NCBI RefSeq assembly: GCF_000597725.1
Contig: NZ_JFBL01000005.1
Coordinates: forward strand, 98,765-162,764
Reading direction: 5' to 3'
DNA from: Sulfurospirillum arcachonense DSM 9755
Lineage (GTDB): Bacteria; Campylobacterota; Campylobacteria; Campylobacterales; Sulfurospirillaceae
Length of the DNA: 64,000 nt
The number at the start of each line of letters is the position of its first letter. Position 1 is the first letter of the stretch. A model generated the notes under the pieces. That model searched no databases and was not told the origin of the DNA. It was given only the letters and a program-made list of their open reading frames with translations. Shown here piece by piece: positions 39,418 through 46,754 of the stretch. The position numbers and the translations under genes are program-made.

Positions 39418-39932
39418 GTAAAAAGAACGAGGTAATGCTCAACCACGAAATTCGAGCAAATGAGGTAAGGTGTTTAGGTGACGATGGTACTCAATACGGG
39501 ATTATTTCTCGTAATGACGCATTAAATCTATCAGAAGAGCAAGGATTAGACTTAGTTTTAATCGCTCCTGACGCAAAACCACCAGTTTGTAAGATAATGG
39601 ACTATGGAAAGTTCAAATACCAAGAAGAAAAAAAGAAAAAAGAAGCTAAGAAAAAGCAAAAAGTTATTGAAGTGAAAGAAATTAAACTTTCAGTAAAAAT
39701 TGCAGATAATGATATTAATTATAAAATCAAACATGCAAGAGAGTTCCTTGAAGCTGGAAAGCATGTAAAATTTAGAGTATTCTTGCGTGGTCGTGAAATG
39801 GCAAATCCTGATGCTGGTATAGCTGTACTTGAAAGAGTTTGGCCTATGGTAGAAGATATTGCAGTTCGTGAAAAACCTCCAAAGCTTGAAGGTAGGTATG
39901 TAAATATGCCTACAACACCAAAGCAAAAATAA
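39414..39932 (+). CDS. infC: translation initiation factor IF-3 (TTG start)
   Basis: 172 residues. Both IF3 domains are visible: [17 protein letters not shown], and [35 protein letters not shown]. The start is TTG (39414) overlapping the thrS stop, with GTGAGG upstream. A non-ATG start on infC is the classical basis of its self-control in E. coli (AUU), and TTG here could allow the same. First in the infC-rpmI-rplT order, although rpmI has its own promoter. Confidence 0.96.
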   Translation: MSKKNEVMLNHEIRANEVRCLGDDGTQYGIISRNDALNLSEEQGLDLVLIAPDAKPPVCKIMDYGKFKYQEEKKKKEAKKKQKVIEVKEIKLSVKIADNDINYKIKHAREFLEAGKHVKFRVFLRGREMANPDAGIAVLERVWPMVEDIAVREKPPKLEGRYVNMPTTPKQK

Positions 39933-39938
39933 ATAAAA

Positions 39939-39961
39939 TGGGGTACCATCTTGGTACTCCA
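39939..39961 (+). terminator. stem-loop between infC and rpmI
   Basis: Nine-base arms 39939-39947 and 39953-39961 around GGTACC/GGTACT with one G-T pair and a five-base loop. No clear T-run follows (CTTCCCTTT), so it may be an attenuator or RNA-processing signal instead of a full terminator. A TATAAT 27 bases downstream suggests rpmI-rplT can be transcribed separately. Confidence 0.5.
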
Positions 39962-39987
39962 TAACTTCCCTTTAAGAAAATTTCAGA

Positions 39988-39993
39988 TATAAT
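39988..39993 (+). promoter_or_regulatory. -10 element for rpmI-rplT
   Basis: TATAAT within GATATAATCGC, 57 bases before the rpmI start at 40050, which has AAAGGAG upstream. It follows the hairpin after infC. Confidence 0.55.
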
Positions 39994-40049
39994 CGCAAGC
40001 TTCTAATACTAAATTATTAGATATTAGCAAAAAATGTAAAGGAGTTACT

Positions 40050-40244
40050 ATGCCAAAAATGAAAACGGTACGTGGTGCAGCAAAGCGTTTCAAAGCTAGT
40101 AAAAATAAGATCAAAAGAGGCGCAGCCTACAGAAGTCATATTCTTACTAAAAAGACTACGAAAAAAATGCGTGGACTAAAAGAAGCAAAAACTGTTGACA
40201 GCAGAGATGTATCAAGAGTTAAGTTAATGCTAGGAAAAGCGTAA
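40050..40244 (+). CDS. rpmI: 50S ribosomal protein L35
   Basis: 64 residues: [18 protein letters not shown] start and Lys/Arg-rich body, typical. It precedes rplT by a 100 bp spacer that contains three stem-loops. Confidence 0.96.
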   Translation: MPKMKTVRGAAKRFKASKNKIKRGAAYRSHILTKKTTKKMRGLKEAKTVDSRDVSRVKLMLGKA

Positions 40245-40259
40245 GCAAAAAAAGTTTTT

Positions 40260-40320
40260 GATGTTTCACATCAATCAAAGAGTTCCCCTATTTTTAGGGC
40301 AAGTTCACACAATAGTGTGA
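40260..40320 (+). promoter_or_regulatory. three consecutive stem-loops in the rpmI-rplT spacer
   Basis: GATGT-TTC-ACATC (40260-40272), CCCTA-TTTT-TAGGG (40286-40299) and TCACAC-AATA-GTGTGA (40305-40320) follow each other within 60 bases, ending 24 bases before the rplT ATG. In other bacteria L20 represses its own operon by binding leader RNA that mimics 23S rRNA. The stem-loops are seen directly. An L20 operator is inferred. Confidence 0.55.
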
Positions 40321-40344
40321 CACCAATAAGGTCAAGGAGACACA

Positions 40345-40695
40345 ATGAGAGTAAAAACAGGCGTAGTTAGAAGAAGACGTCATAAAAAGATTTTAAAATT
40401 AGCAAAAGGTTTCTATAGTGGTAGAAGAAAGCACTTTAGAAAAGCGAAAGAGCAAATTGAAAGAAGTCTAGTATATGCATACAGAGATAGAAGAAACAAA
40501 AAAAGAGATTTCAGAAGACTTTGGATCACTAGAATCAATGCTGCTTGTAGATTAAACGATATTAGTTATTCTCGCTTTATAAATGCTTTAAACAAAGCTA
40601 GCATCGAACTAGATAGAAAAATTCTAGCAGATATGGCTATGAATGACCCAGAAGCTTTTGCATCAGTTGTAAAACAAGCTAAAGCTGCACTTTAA
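40345..40695 (+). CDS. rplT: 50S ribosomal protein L20
   Basis: 116 residues with the [36 protein letters not shown] start and a standard C-terminal globular part. Followed by a strong terminator. Likely autoregulated through the spacer RNA. Confidence 0.97.
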   Translation: MRVKTGVVRRRRHKKILKLAKGFYSGRRKHFRKAKEQIERSLVYAYRDRRNKKRDFRRLWITRINAACRLNDISYSRFINALNKASIELDRKILADMAMNDPEAFASVVKQAKAAL

Positions 40696-40705
40696 TAATA
40701 ACTCC

Positions 40706-40736
40706 ATCCAACACTACTAAGTAGTGTTGGATACCT
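40706..40736 (+). terminator. intrinsic terminator after rplT
   Basis: Perfect 12-bp stem (40706-40717 with 40721-40732, core CCAACACTAC) and three-base loop TAA, followed by ACCTTTAAAAACACTTTTTC. Confidence 0.75.
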
Positions 40737-40860
40737 TTAAAAACACTTTTTCTTATTCTTCATAAAATATTATTTAATACAATTTTATTTTAAATAAATT
40801 AAAATTATTATTAAAATAACCGATGTACTTATTAATTATTATTCTACCAAAAGGATTATT

Positions 40861-41946
40861 ATGAGTATTAATGTAGATTTATCAATGCTTAAACATCAAG
40901 AAAATACTGAACACGTACCAACAAAAGTACATTCGGATAGGGAATTAGAAAGTATTAGAAATGAAGAAACAAAGGTTATAGTTGAAGGGGATCTTTTTAC
41001 TTATAGAGGAGTTAACTTTAAGCCTATGTCAGAAAAAGAATTACTTAGTGAAAAAATAGATACAAAACTATTAAACTTGACTCAACTAACAAGTTCTAAT
41101 AATAGTACAGACGATAGAGTAATAGTAGCTTTTAGAGATCCTAATGATCCTGAAAATGTAATTGCATATAAATTAGATAAAGAAGTTGTAGATGAATTAA
41201 AAGGGTCATTTTCTAGTACAGATTTTTTTCAAAGAGAAGATGGAATCTTACGTTTAAATGCTAATGCAGAAAAATACATAGCAGGATGGGTCCTTGAGAT
41301 AAAAGAAGATAGAGGTTATGAAAAAGCAGATGTAAATGCTGATGGAATAGTTGATGAGAATGAAGATGATAATCTTAATGTAGGTTTTGAACATTATACG
41401 GATTACGAGTATTTAGGAGAAAAAATTGTTACTGCTCATTCTTTTGTTGGTGAGAGAACGTATCAAAAATTTTCTGATACCGCTGATAACAATAATCTAA
41501 CAAGTATATTAAACAATCAAGCACTAGAGTTTGAAAATACTATTGAAAAAGAGCTTGCTCATACTATTGAACTCGATAAAGATAAAGATGGGACTATTAC
41601 ACTCAAAGAGGGTATGGTTGATTTTACACCAAAAGATAAAGATGTAGAAAAACATTTAGCAGATAAAGTAAAACAAGATCATGATAAGTGGGTTTCAAAT
41701 GAGAATATAGTTTTAGATCCGAACAAGATAATGATGAGAGATATCGTAACTAGGAAATTTATGACAGAAGAGGAGTGGAAAGCGCAATTAGAGATGGTTG
41801 CGATGAAAATGAAAGAAACTAGTATAAACATAATTGAGAGAGAAGGAGATTTTGCTATGGAAGAAATAAAGAAATTAAATGAAAAACATGAAGCCAGTGA
41901 CATAGAGAAAGAAGGTGCTCTGTATAAAGCAAAAAATTTAAGTTAG
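40861..41946 (+). CDS. unrecognised protein with two EF-hand-like calcium-binding loops
   Basis: 361 residues, acidic, no signal peptide or membrane helix. Two 12-residue loops fit the canonical EF-hand pattern: DVNADGIVDENE (157-168) and DKDKDGTITLKE (239-250), both with Asp at 1, 3 or Asn, 5 and Glu at 12. A helical C-terminus (TEEEWKAQLEMVAMKMKETS) follows. AAGGATT precedes the ATG. It stands alone after the rplT terminator. I do not recognise the rest of the sequence. It is either cytoplasmic or exported without a classical signal. Confidence 0.7.
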   Translation: MSINVDLSMLKHQENTEHVPTKVHSDRELESIRNEETKVIVEGDLFTYRGVNFKPMSEKELLSEKIDTKLLNLTQLTSSNNSTDDRVIVAFRDPNDPENVIAYKLDKEVVDELKGSFSSTDFFQREDGILRLNANAEKYIAGWVLEIKEDRGYEKADVNADGIVDENEDDNLNVGFEHYTDYEYLGEKIVTAHSFVGERTYQKFSDTADNNNLTSILNNQALEFENTIEKELAHTIELDKDKDGTITLKEGMVDFTPKDKDVEKHLADKVKQDHDKWVSNENIVLDPNKIMMRDIVTRKFMTEEEWKAQLEMVAMKMKETSINIIEREGDFAMEEIKKLNEKHEASDIEKEGALYKAKNLS

Positions 41947-42112
41947 TTATATGACATTTTTGCCTGGTGCCTACAATAATGCTGTTAAGTGCATTGCTAT
42001 CTTTAAATTGCTTAGATTAAATATCTCATTTTTTTTATAAGTCACATCTTATATTTTTTTTGTTAATATCGTCAAATAGTATTGCATTGCTCAAGGTTTG
42101 AGCCGACATATA

Positions 42113-42164
42113 TATTGCATAATTCTTACATGTAAATATCCTATCGTTCTAGTCAAATGCAATA
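42113..42164. repeat. inverted repeat around an iterated palindrome, upstream of the transglutaminase/merTP operon
   Basis: TATTGCAT (42113-42120) and ATGCAATA (42157-42164) flank TTACATGTAA (42126-42135). A further 6-bp hairpin GCTCAA-GGT-TTGAGC lies at 42089-42103. All are in the 239 bp noncoding gap between 41947 and 42185, which otherwise holds only A+T-rich sequence with repeated TGCATTG. It may be a terminator plus operator. Confidence 0.45.
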
Positions 42165-42185
42165 ACAAAAATAAGGACAAATTTA

Positions 42186-43274
42186 ATGAAAAGAAGAAAT
42201 TTTTTAAAAACCTCGGTTGTTGGCTTAAGTGCCTTATCTATGATGCCTAGCAATATTTTAGCGAGTACAAATGATAGTAGAAAATTTAAAGTGATTTATG
42301 ATTTTGATATAAAATCAGATGCTAAAAGTTTTCCTGCAAAGTTGTGGAATCCACTGCCTTTTGATGCAGAATATCAAAAAGTAAAATTTTTTAAATTTTC
42401 TGGTAATTATGATAATTATAACGTCAATACAGATAATGATTATGATGCAAAAACTTTTTTTGCAAGTTGGAACAAAAGTGAAAATAAAAAAAGCTTACAT
42501 ATTGAGATGGAGATAGAAACAACACCAAGAAATGTAAATTTAGAGTTTATTAAAAAAGCTAGTAAAGAGAACTTACCAATTCCTAGTTCGGTTAAAAAGT
42601 TTTTAGAACCAACTGAACATATCCCAACAGATGGAAAAGTTAAGAAAAAAGCAGAAGAAATTACAAAAGGTATAAGTGATAGATTTGCTAAGGTAGAAGC
42701 TATTTATGACTGGGTATGTGAAAATACTTTTAGAGACCCTAAAGTAGTTGGGTGCGGTGTTGGAAATGCTGGTAAAATGATGGATACCGGTTATTTTGGT
42801 GGAAAATGTACTGATATCAGTTCTTTATTTGTTGCATTTTTAAGAGCGGCTGGGATTCCTTCTCGTGAAGTTTTTGGTGTAAGACTTGGTAAATCAACTT
42901 ATTCAAAAGCATTAGGTAAATCAGATAAAAACAAGTTTGCAAATATTTCTACTTGGCAACATTGTCGTGCTGAATATTATATTCCAGGTGCTGGTTGGAT
43001 ACCTAGTGATCCTGCTGATATAACTAAACTTATTTTAGTTGAGGGATTAAAGTATGAAGATGCAAAAGTACAAGAGTTAAAAAGAAGATATTTACATTCT
43101 TGGGAAATGAACTGGGTTGGTTTTAATTGGGGAAGAGATTTTGTTTTAAGTCCAAAACCAGAACAATTTCCTTTAAATATGTTAGGTTACCCTTATGGTG
43201 AAGTTGATGATGAAGTATTAAACTACTACTCACCAAAGGTATTTGGATTTAGCATAACTTCTCAAGAGATCTAG
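42186..43274 (+). CDS. Tat-exported transglutaminase-like (papain-fold) protein
   Basis: 362 residues. The twin-arginine signal MKRRNFLKTS and hydrophobic stretch lead to a likely cleavage near residue 27 (ILASTND). The transglutaminase-core domain carries the catalytic triad C208 (GGKCTDISSLF), H259 (STWQHCRAEYY) and D275 (WIPSDPADI). Members hydrolyse or crosslink peptides. The Tat route implies folding in the cytoplasm before export. It shares one base with the MerT-like gene, so the two are co-expressed. Confidence 0.82.
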   Translation: MKRRNFLKTSVVGLSALSMMPSNILASTNDSRKFKVIYDFDIKSDAKSFPAKLWNPLPFDAEYQKVKFFKFSGNYDNYNVNTDNDYDAKTFFASWNKSENKKSLHIEMEIETTPRNVNLEFIKKASKENLPIPSSVKKFLEPTEHIPTDGKVKKKAEEITKGISDRFAKVEAIYDWVCENTFRDPKVVGCGVGNAGKMMDTGYFGGKCTDISSLFVAFLRAAGIPSREVFGVRLGKSTYSKALGKSDKNKFANISTWQHCRAEYYIPGAGWIPSDPADITKLILVEGLKYEDAKVQELKRRYLHSWEMNWVGFNWGRDFVLSPKPEQFPLNMLGYPYGEVDDEVLNYYSPKVFGFSITSQEI

Positions 43275-43615
43275 TGAAAGAAGATAATTCTTTTTTTACA
43301 TTAATAGGCAGCGCTATAATGGCTGCCTTTTTAGCAAGTAGCTGTTGCTTAGCTCCTTTATTGTTTTTAGTATTTGGGATAAGTGTCAGCTCTTTATCTT
43401 TTTTACAAGTTTTAGCACCTTACAAATGGGTTTTTTCTTTAGTTTCTATTGCGGTAATTGTTTATTTGTGGTATCAATTTTTAAAAAAAGACAACTTCAC
43501 ATGTAATAGTAAAACATGTAATAATTATAAATTATATCTTATAATAGGAACTCTTTTTGTTAGTATTTTTATATCGTATCCTTATTGGTTTAATTATATA
43601 GTGGAGTATTTATGA
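43274..43615 (+). CDS. MerT-like metal (mercuric) transport membrane protein
   Basis: 113 residues with three hydrophobic segments. The MerT cysteine pair is in ASSCCLAPLL (C24, C25), and the second pair is CNSKTC (C77, C82) in a loop. It starts with GTG at 43274 overlapping the previous stop (TAGTG). It overlaps the MerP-like gene by 4 bp. Known relatives carry Hg(II) into the cell to MerA, but merA and merR are absent here, so the metal may be different. Confidence 0.8.
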   Translation: MKEDNSFFTLIGSAIMAAFLASSCCLAPLLFLVFGISVSSLSFLQVLAPYKWVFSLVSIAVIVYLWYQFLKKDNFTCNSKTCNNYKLYLIIGTLFVSIFISYPYWFNYIVEYL

Positions 43616-43887
43616 AAAAAGTAGTTTTATTTCTAGTTCTGAGTGTTTTTGTTTTTGCAAAAGAGCATGTTGCTGTTATAAGTGTTGAAGGGATGACTTG
43701 TCCTTTATGTACTACCGCTGTTAAAAAAAGTTTAAAAAGTATTGATGGTGTTGTTAGCGCAAAAGTAAAATTAAATACAAAAAAAGCTATCGTTCATTTT
43801 GATGAAAAAGTGAGAAAAAAACAGCTTTTAGAAGCTATCAAAAAAGTGGGATATAAAGGTATTATCGATTCAGTTACGAAAGAATAA
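43612..43887 (+). CDS. MerP-like periplasmic heavy-metal-binding protein
   Basis: 91 residues. A short signal peptide (MKKVVLFLVLSVFVFA) precedes a heavy-metal-associated domain with GMTCPLC (C30, C33) and the ferredoxin-like fold SIDGVVSAKVKLNTKKAIVHFDE. It would pass metal to the MerT-like protein. The lpdA gene converges 13 bp downstream. Confidence 0.87.
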   Translation: MKKVVLFLVLSVFVFAKEHVAVISVEGMTCPLCTTAVKKSLKSIDGVVSAKVKLNTKKAIVHFDEKVRKKQLLEAIKKVGYKGIIDSVTKE

Positions 43888-43900
43888 AACCTTTATATTT

Positions 43901-45250
43901 TCAATCTTGAACCATCTCCCATAAAGACTCAGACAATGTTGGATGAGCAAAAACCATTTTTGCTAAATCATCTTTTGTAAGTTTTGTATTTATTGCTATT
44001 AGTATTTGATGGATATGTTCTGTTGTATCATTTCCTATCATGGCACCACCTAGGATAGTACCAGTCTCTTTTTCGCAAAGAAGTTTTATAAAACCACCAT
44101 CATCACCTTTGATTTTTGCTTTTGCACTTGATTTGTAAAAGTGTTTAATCACTTCATACTCTATGCCGAACTCTTTAAGAGTTTTTTCATTTTTTCCAAC
44201 ACTAGCAACTTGAGGTTGGCAAAAAGTTACAAAAGGGATGGTTTTTGAAGGTTTACATGTAGTGTTCTTTGTTATGTTATTAGTTACAACATTTGCTTCA
44301 TTATATGCACTATGAGCAAGGGCAGGAGTAGCAATTACATCTCCTATTGCATATACGTTAGGATTACTTGTTAGTAAGTTTTCATTTACAGTTATAAAAC
44401 CTTTTTCACTTTGTATAGAGGCATTTTTAAGGTCTAATTCACTTGTATTTGGTGAACGTCCAATAGAAACAAGTACTAACTCATACTCAGCATCAATTTC
44501 TCCTTTTGGAGTATCCATTTTTATACTAACACTTTTTTCATTTTTTACATAAGAAGTTACATTTGTGTTAATAGATATTTTTATGCCTTTTTTTTCTAAC
44601 TCTCTTTTAAGCCCTTTTGCTACATCTACATCTTCTGCTGGAACAATATTTGGTGTAAATTCTGCTATATGAACATCTACTCCAATAGAGTTAAAAAATG
44701 TAGCAAATTCACAGCCAATAGCCCCACCACCAACAATAAGAATTGAAGAAGGAATTTTTTCAAGCTCAAAAACTTCTTTACTAGAGATAATCTGTTTTCC
44801 ATCAACTTCTAAAAGAGGGTGAGGTCTGTGTATAGATCCTGAAGCTATGACAAATTTATCGGCACTTATGATTTCATCATTTACTCTAATAGAGTTTTCA
44901 TTTTCAAAACTAGCACTACCAAAGATAGTAGTAACTTTTGATTTTTTGAGTTTAGTGTTTATGCCAGTTCTTAGTTGCTCGATAAGTTCAGATTTTTTAT
45001 TTTTGAGAATGTTCATATCTAATGAAATATTCTCTACATGTACACCACAACTCTCAAAGTAAGATTTTTTAGCAACATAGTTTGCACTTTCTAAATAGTG
45101 CTTAGCAGGGACACAGCCTTCATTGAGGCAGGTTCCACCTATTTGGTTTTTTTCTATAAGAGCTACGTTTTTACCTTTTTTGGCTAAAAGTGAAGCACAC
45201 TCATATCCACCAGGTCCTGCTCCAATAACTATTACATCATAATGCATCAT
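43901..45250 (-). CDS. lpdA: dihydrolipoyl dehydrogenase (E3/L-protein)
   Basis: FAD enzyme that re-oxidises dihydrolipoyl GcvH in the glycine cleavage system. 449 residues. The GxGxxG FAD motif is VIGAGPGGYEC, and the redox disulfide is GGTCLNEGCVPAKHYLE. The C-terminal dimer-interface catalytic HPT...E motif is FAHPTLSESLWE. MerA is excluded since the mercuric C-terminal Cys pair and N-terminal HMA are absent. It is the last gene of the gcv operon, with an ATGA overlap to lipA. Confidence 0.93.
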   Translation of the reverse strand: MMHYDVIVIGAGPGGYECASLLAKKGKNVALIEKNQIGGTCLNEGCVPAKHYLESANYVAKKSYFESCGVHVENISLDMNILKNKKSELIEQLRTGINTKLKKSKVTTIFGSASFENENSIRVNDEIISADKFVIASGSIHRPHPLLEVDGKQIISSKEVFELEKIPSSILIVGGGAIGCEFATFFNSIGVDVHIAEFTPNIVPAEDVDVAKGLKRELEKKGIKISINTNVTSYVKNEKSVSIKMDTPKGEIDAEYELVLVSIGRSPNTSELDLKNASIQSEKGFITVNENLLTSNPNVYAIGDVIATPALAHSAYNEANVVTNNITKNTTCKPSKTIPFVTFCQPQVASVGKNEKTLKEFGIEYEVIKHFYKSSAKAKIKGDDGGFIKLLCEKETGTILGGAMIGNDTTEHIHQILIAINTKLTKDDLAKMVFAHPTLSESLWEMVQD

Positions 45251-46101
45251 TTCTCCTCAAAATATTCATGTGCCATATACGAACTTCTTGTATATGGTGA
45301 GCTCTTTACAAATTCAAATCCCATATCACTAGCAATTTGACCTAACTCTTCAAATTTTTTAGGTTTTATATATTCTATTACTGGAGTATGAGTCTTGCTA
45401 GGAGCCAAATATTGACCCATAGTGAGTAAAGTACACTCCATGTTAAGTAAGTCTTGTAACACTACTTTTAACTCATCCTCGCGCTCTCCAAGACCAAGCA
45501 TAAGAGCGCTTTTTGTTTTTACTTTTGGATTTGCTATTTTGAGTGCTTTTAAAACTTCTAAAGATTTTGTATAGTTTGCACCTTTTCGTACCTCATAAAG
45601 TCTAGGTACAGTTTCTATGTTGTGACCTATGACTTCTGCTCCACAGTTTGCAATTTTTTTGATAGCATCTGTATTGTGTTTTAAATCAGGGATGAGAAGT
45701 TCTACGGTTATATTTTTATTCATCTCTTTTATAGCTTTTACGCATTGCACAAATTGCTCAGCACCACCATCACTTAAATCATCTCTTGTTACACTTGTAA
45801 TAACCACATGCTTTAAACCCAAAGACGCAACCGCACGAGCAACTTTTTGTGGCTCTTTTTCATCTATGCCATTTGGCATGCCAGTATCTACACTACAAAA
45901 GGAACAAGCTCGTGTACATGTAGAGCCTAAAATCATAAAAGTAGCTAGTTTTTTAGAGAAACACTCACTCATATTTGGACACATCGCTTCTTGGCAAACG
46001 GTGTGAATACCGATATCTTTTAAAGCAATCTCAACATCTTTTTTTTGTGAAAAAAATACTTTTTTTAATAACCAAGATGGTTTTCGCTGTTTTTTTATCA
46101 T
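45247..46101 (-). CDS. lipA: lipoyl synthase
   Basis: Radical-SAM enzyme that inserts two sulfurs into octanoyl-GcvH to make lipoyl. 284 residues. The auxiliary cluster ligands are CQEAMCPNMSEC (C36, C41, C47) and the SAM cluster is CTRACSFC (C62, C66, C69). The C-terminal RSSYMA segment provides the Ser ligand. It overlaps the LipM-like gene by 4 bp. TACATGTA at 45915 is read Ser-Thr-Cys-Thr, at the very C62 cluster site. Confidence 0.95.
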   Translation of the reverse strand: MIKKQRKPSWLLKKVFFSQKKDVEIALKDIGIHTVCQEAMCPNMSECFSKKLATFMILGSTCTRACSFCSVDTGMPNGIDEKEPQKVARAVASLGLKHVVITSVTRDDLSDGGAEQFVQCVKAIKEMNKNITVELLIPDLKHNTDAIKKIANCGAEVIGHNIETVPRLYEVRKGANYTKSLEVLKALKIANPKVKTKSALMLGLGEREDELKVVLQDLLNMECTLLTMGQYLAPSKTHTPVIEYIKPKKFEELGQIASDMGFEFVKSSPYTRSSYMAHEYFEEK

Positions 46102-46754
46102 ATTTCTTCTTCATTTAATATTGCGTTAAAAGTTTCTATAAAACTTTCTTTTAACAACTTTTTTGCTTTTTTTTCATTTAAATTTACATCAAATTCTTCT
46201 AAAGAAGTTCCTGTAAATTTTCTTTGATCATTTCTTAGAGGAATGGAGCCGTGTTGCAAGATGAGGTTTTTACCTCTTTTTTGGGCATTTCCACCTAGTT
46301 TTTTACCATTACATATCATGTCATAGGCTTCAAATCCTTCTTGACAAAAAAAGCTTTTTTCAAGGTTTACATGTAAATCTTTTGCATACTGTACATGTAG
46401 ACCTAGTTTTTGGTAAAAATTGAGTAAAAATGAGCAGAGATACTCATAACTCTCTTTTACACTTTTTTTATTTAGAAGTTTTGTTGGGATAATGATTGTG
46501 TAAGACAGATCAAAACCATGTAAAAGAAGACCGCCACCAGTCACTCTTTTTGCCCAGTTGTCTCCAAAATTTTCACTATTTTTTATCTCTTCAAGTTTTT
46601 GAAAACGGCCAATAGTAAAAGAGTTTGGTTTCCAAGTATAGAGCCTAAAAATAGGCTCTTCTTGAAAGTTTTCATATAAAGATTTATCCAACTCCATATT
46701 TTCCTGAGCACTAAGTCCCGTAGAGTCTAAAAATCTCCAAGGTATTATTGCCAT
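46098..46754 (-). CDS. lipoyl/octanoyl transferase family protein, LipM-like
   Basis: 218 residues of the lipoate-ligase/BPL fold: the RVTGGGLLLHG loop and KKLGGNAQKRGKNLILQHGSIPL with the catalytic Lys (K152). A cysteine (C137, FFCQEGFEAYD) sits where LipM octanoyltransferase has its catalytic Cys, 15 residues before that Lys. Next to lipA and gcvH, a LipM-like octanoyltransferase role is more likely than an ATP-dependent ligase. The ligase alternative stays open. Two TACATGTA copies (46368, 46392) lie 24 bp apart within it. Confidence 0.75.
   Translation of the reverse strand: MAIIPWRFLDSTGLSAQENMELDKSLYENFQEEPIFRLYTWKPNSFTIGRFQKLEEIKNSENFGDNWAKRVTGGGLLLHGFDLSYTIIIPTKLLNKKSVKESYEYLCSFLLNFYQKLGLHVQYAKDLHVNLEKSFFCQEGFEAYDMICNGKKLGGNAQKRGKNLILQHGSIPLRNDQRKFTGTSLEEFDVNLNEKKAKKLLKESFIETFNAILNEEEI

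Noticed and set aside
43901..45250. MerA (mercuric reductase) for the pyridine nucleotide-disulfide gene next to merTP
   Set aside because: The gene is on the other strand, in the lipA/gcv operon, lacks the MerA C-terminal cysteines and has the lipoamide dehydrogenase HPT..E motif.
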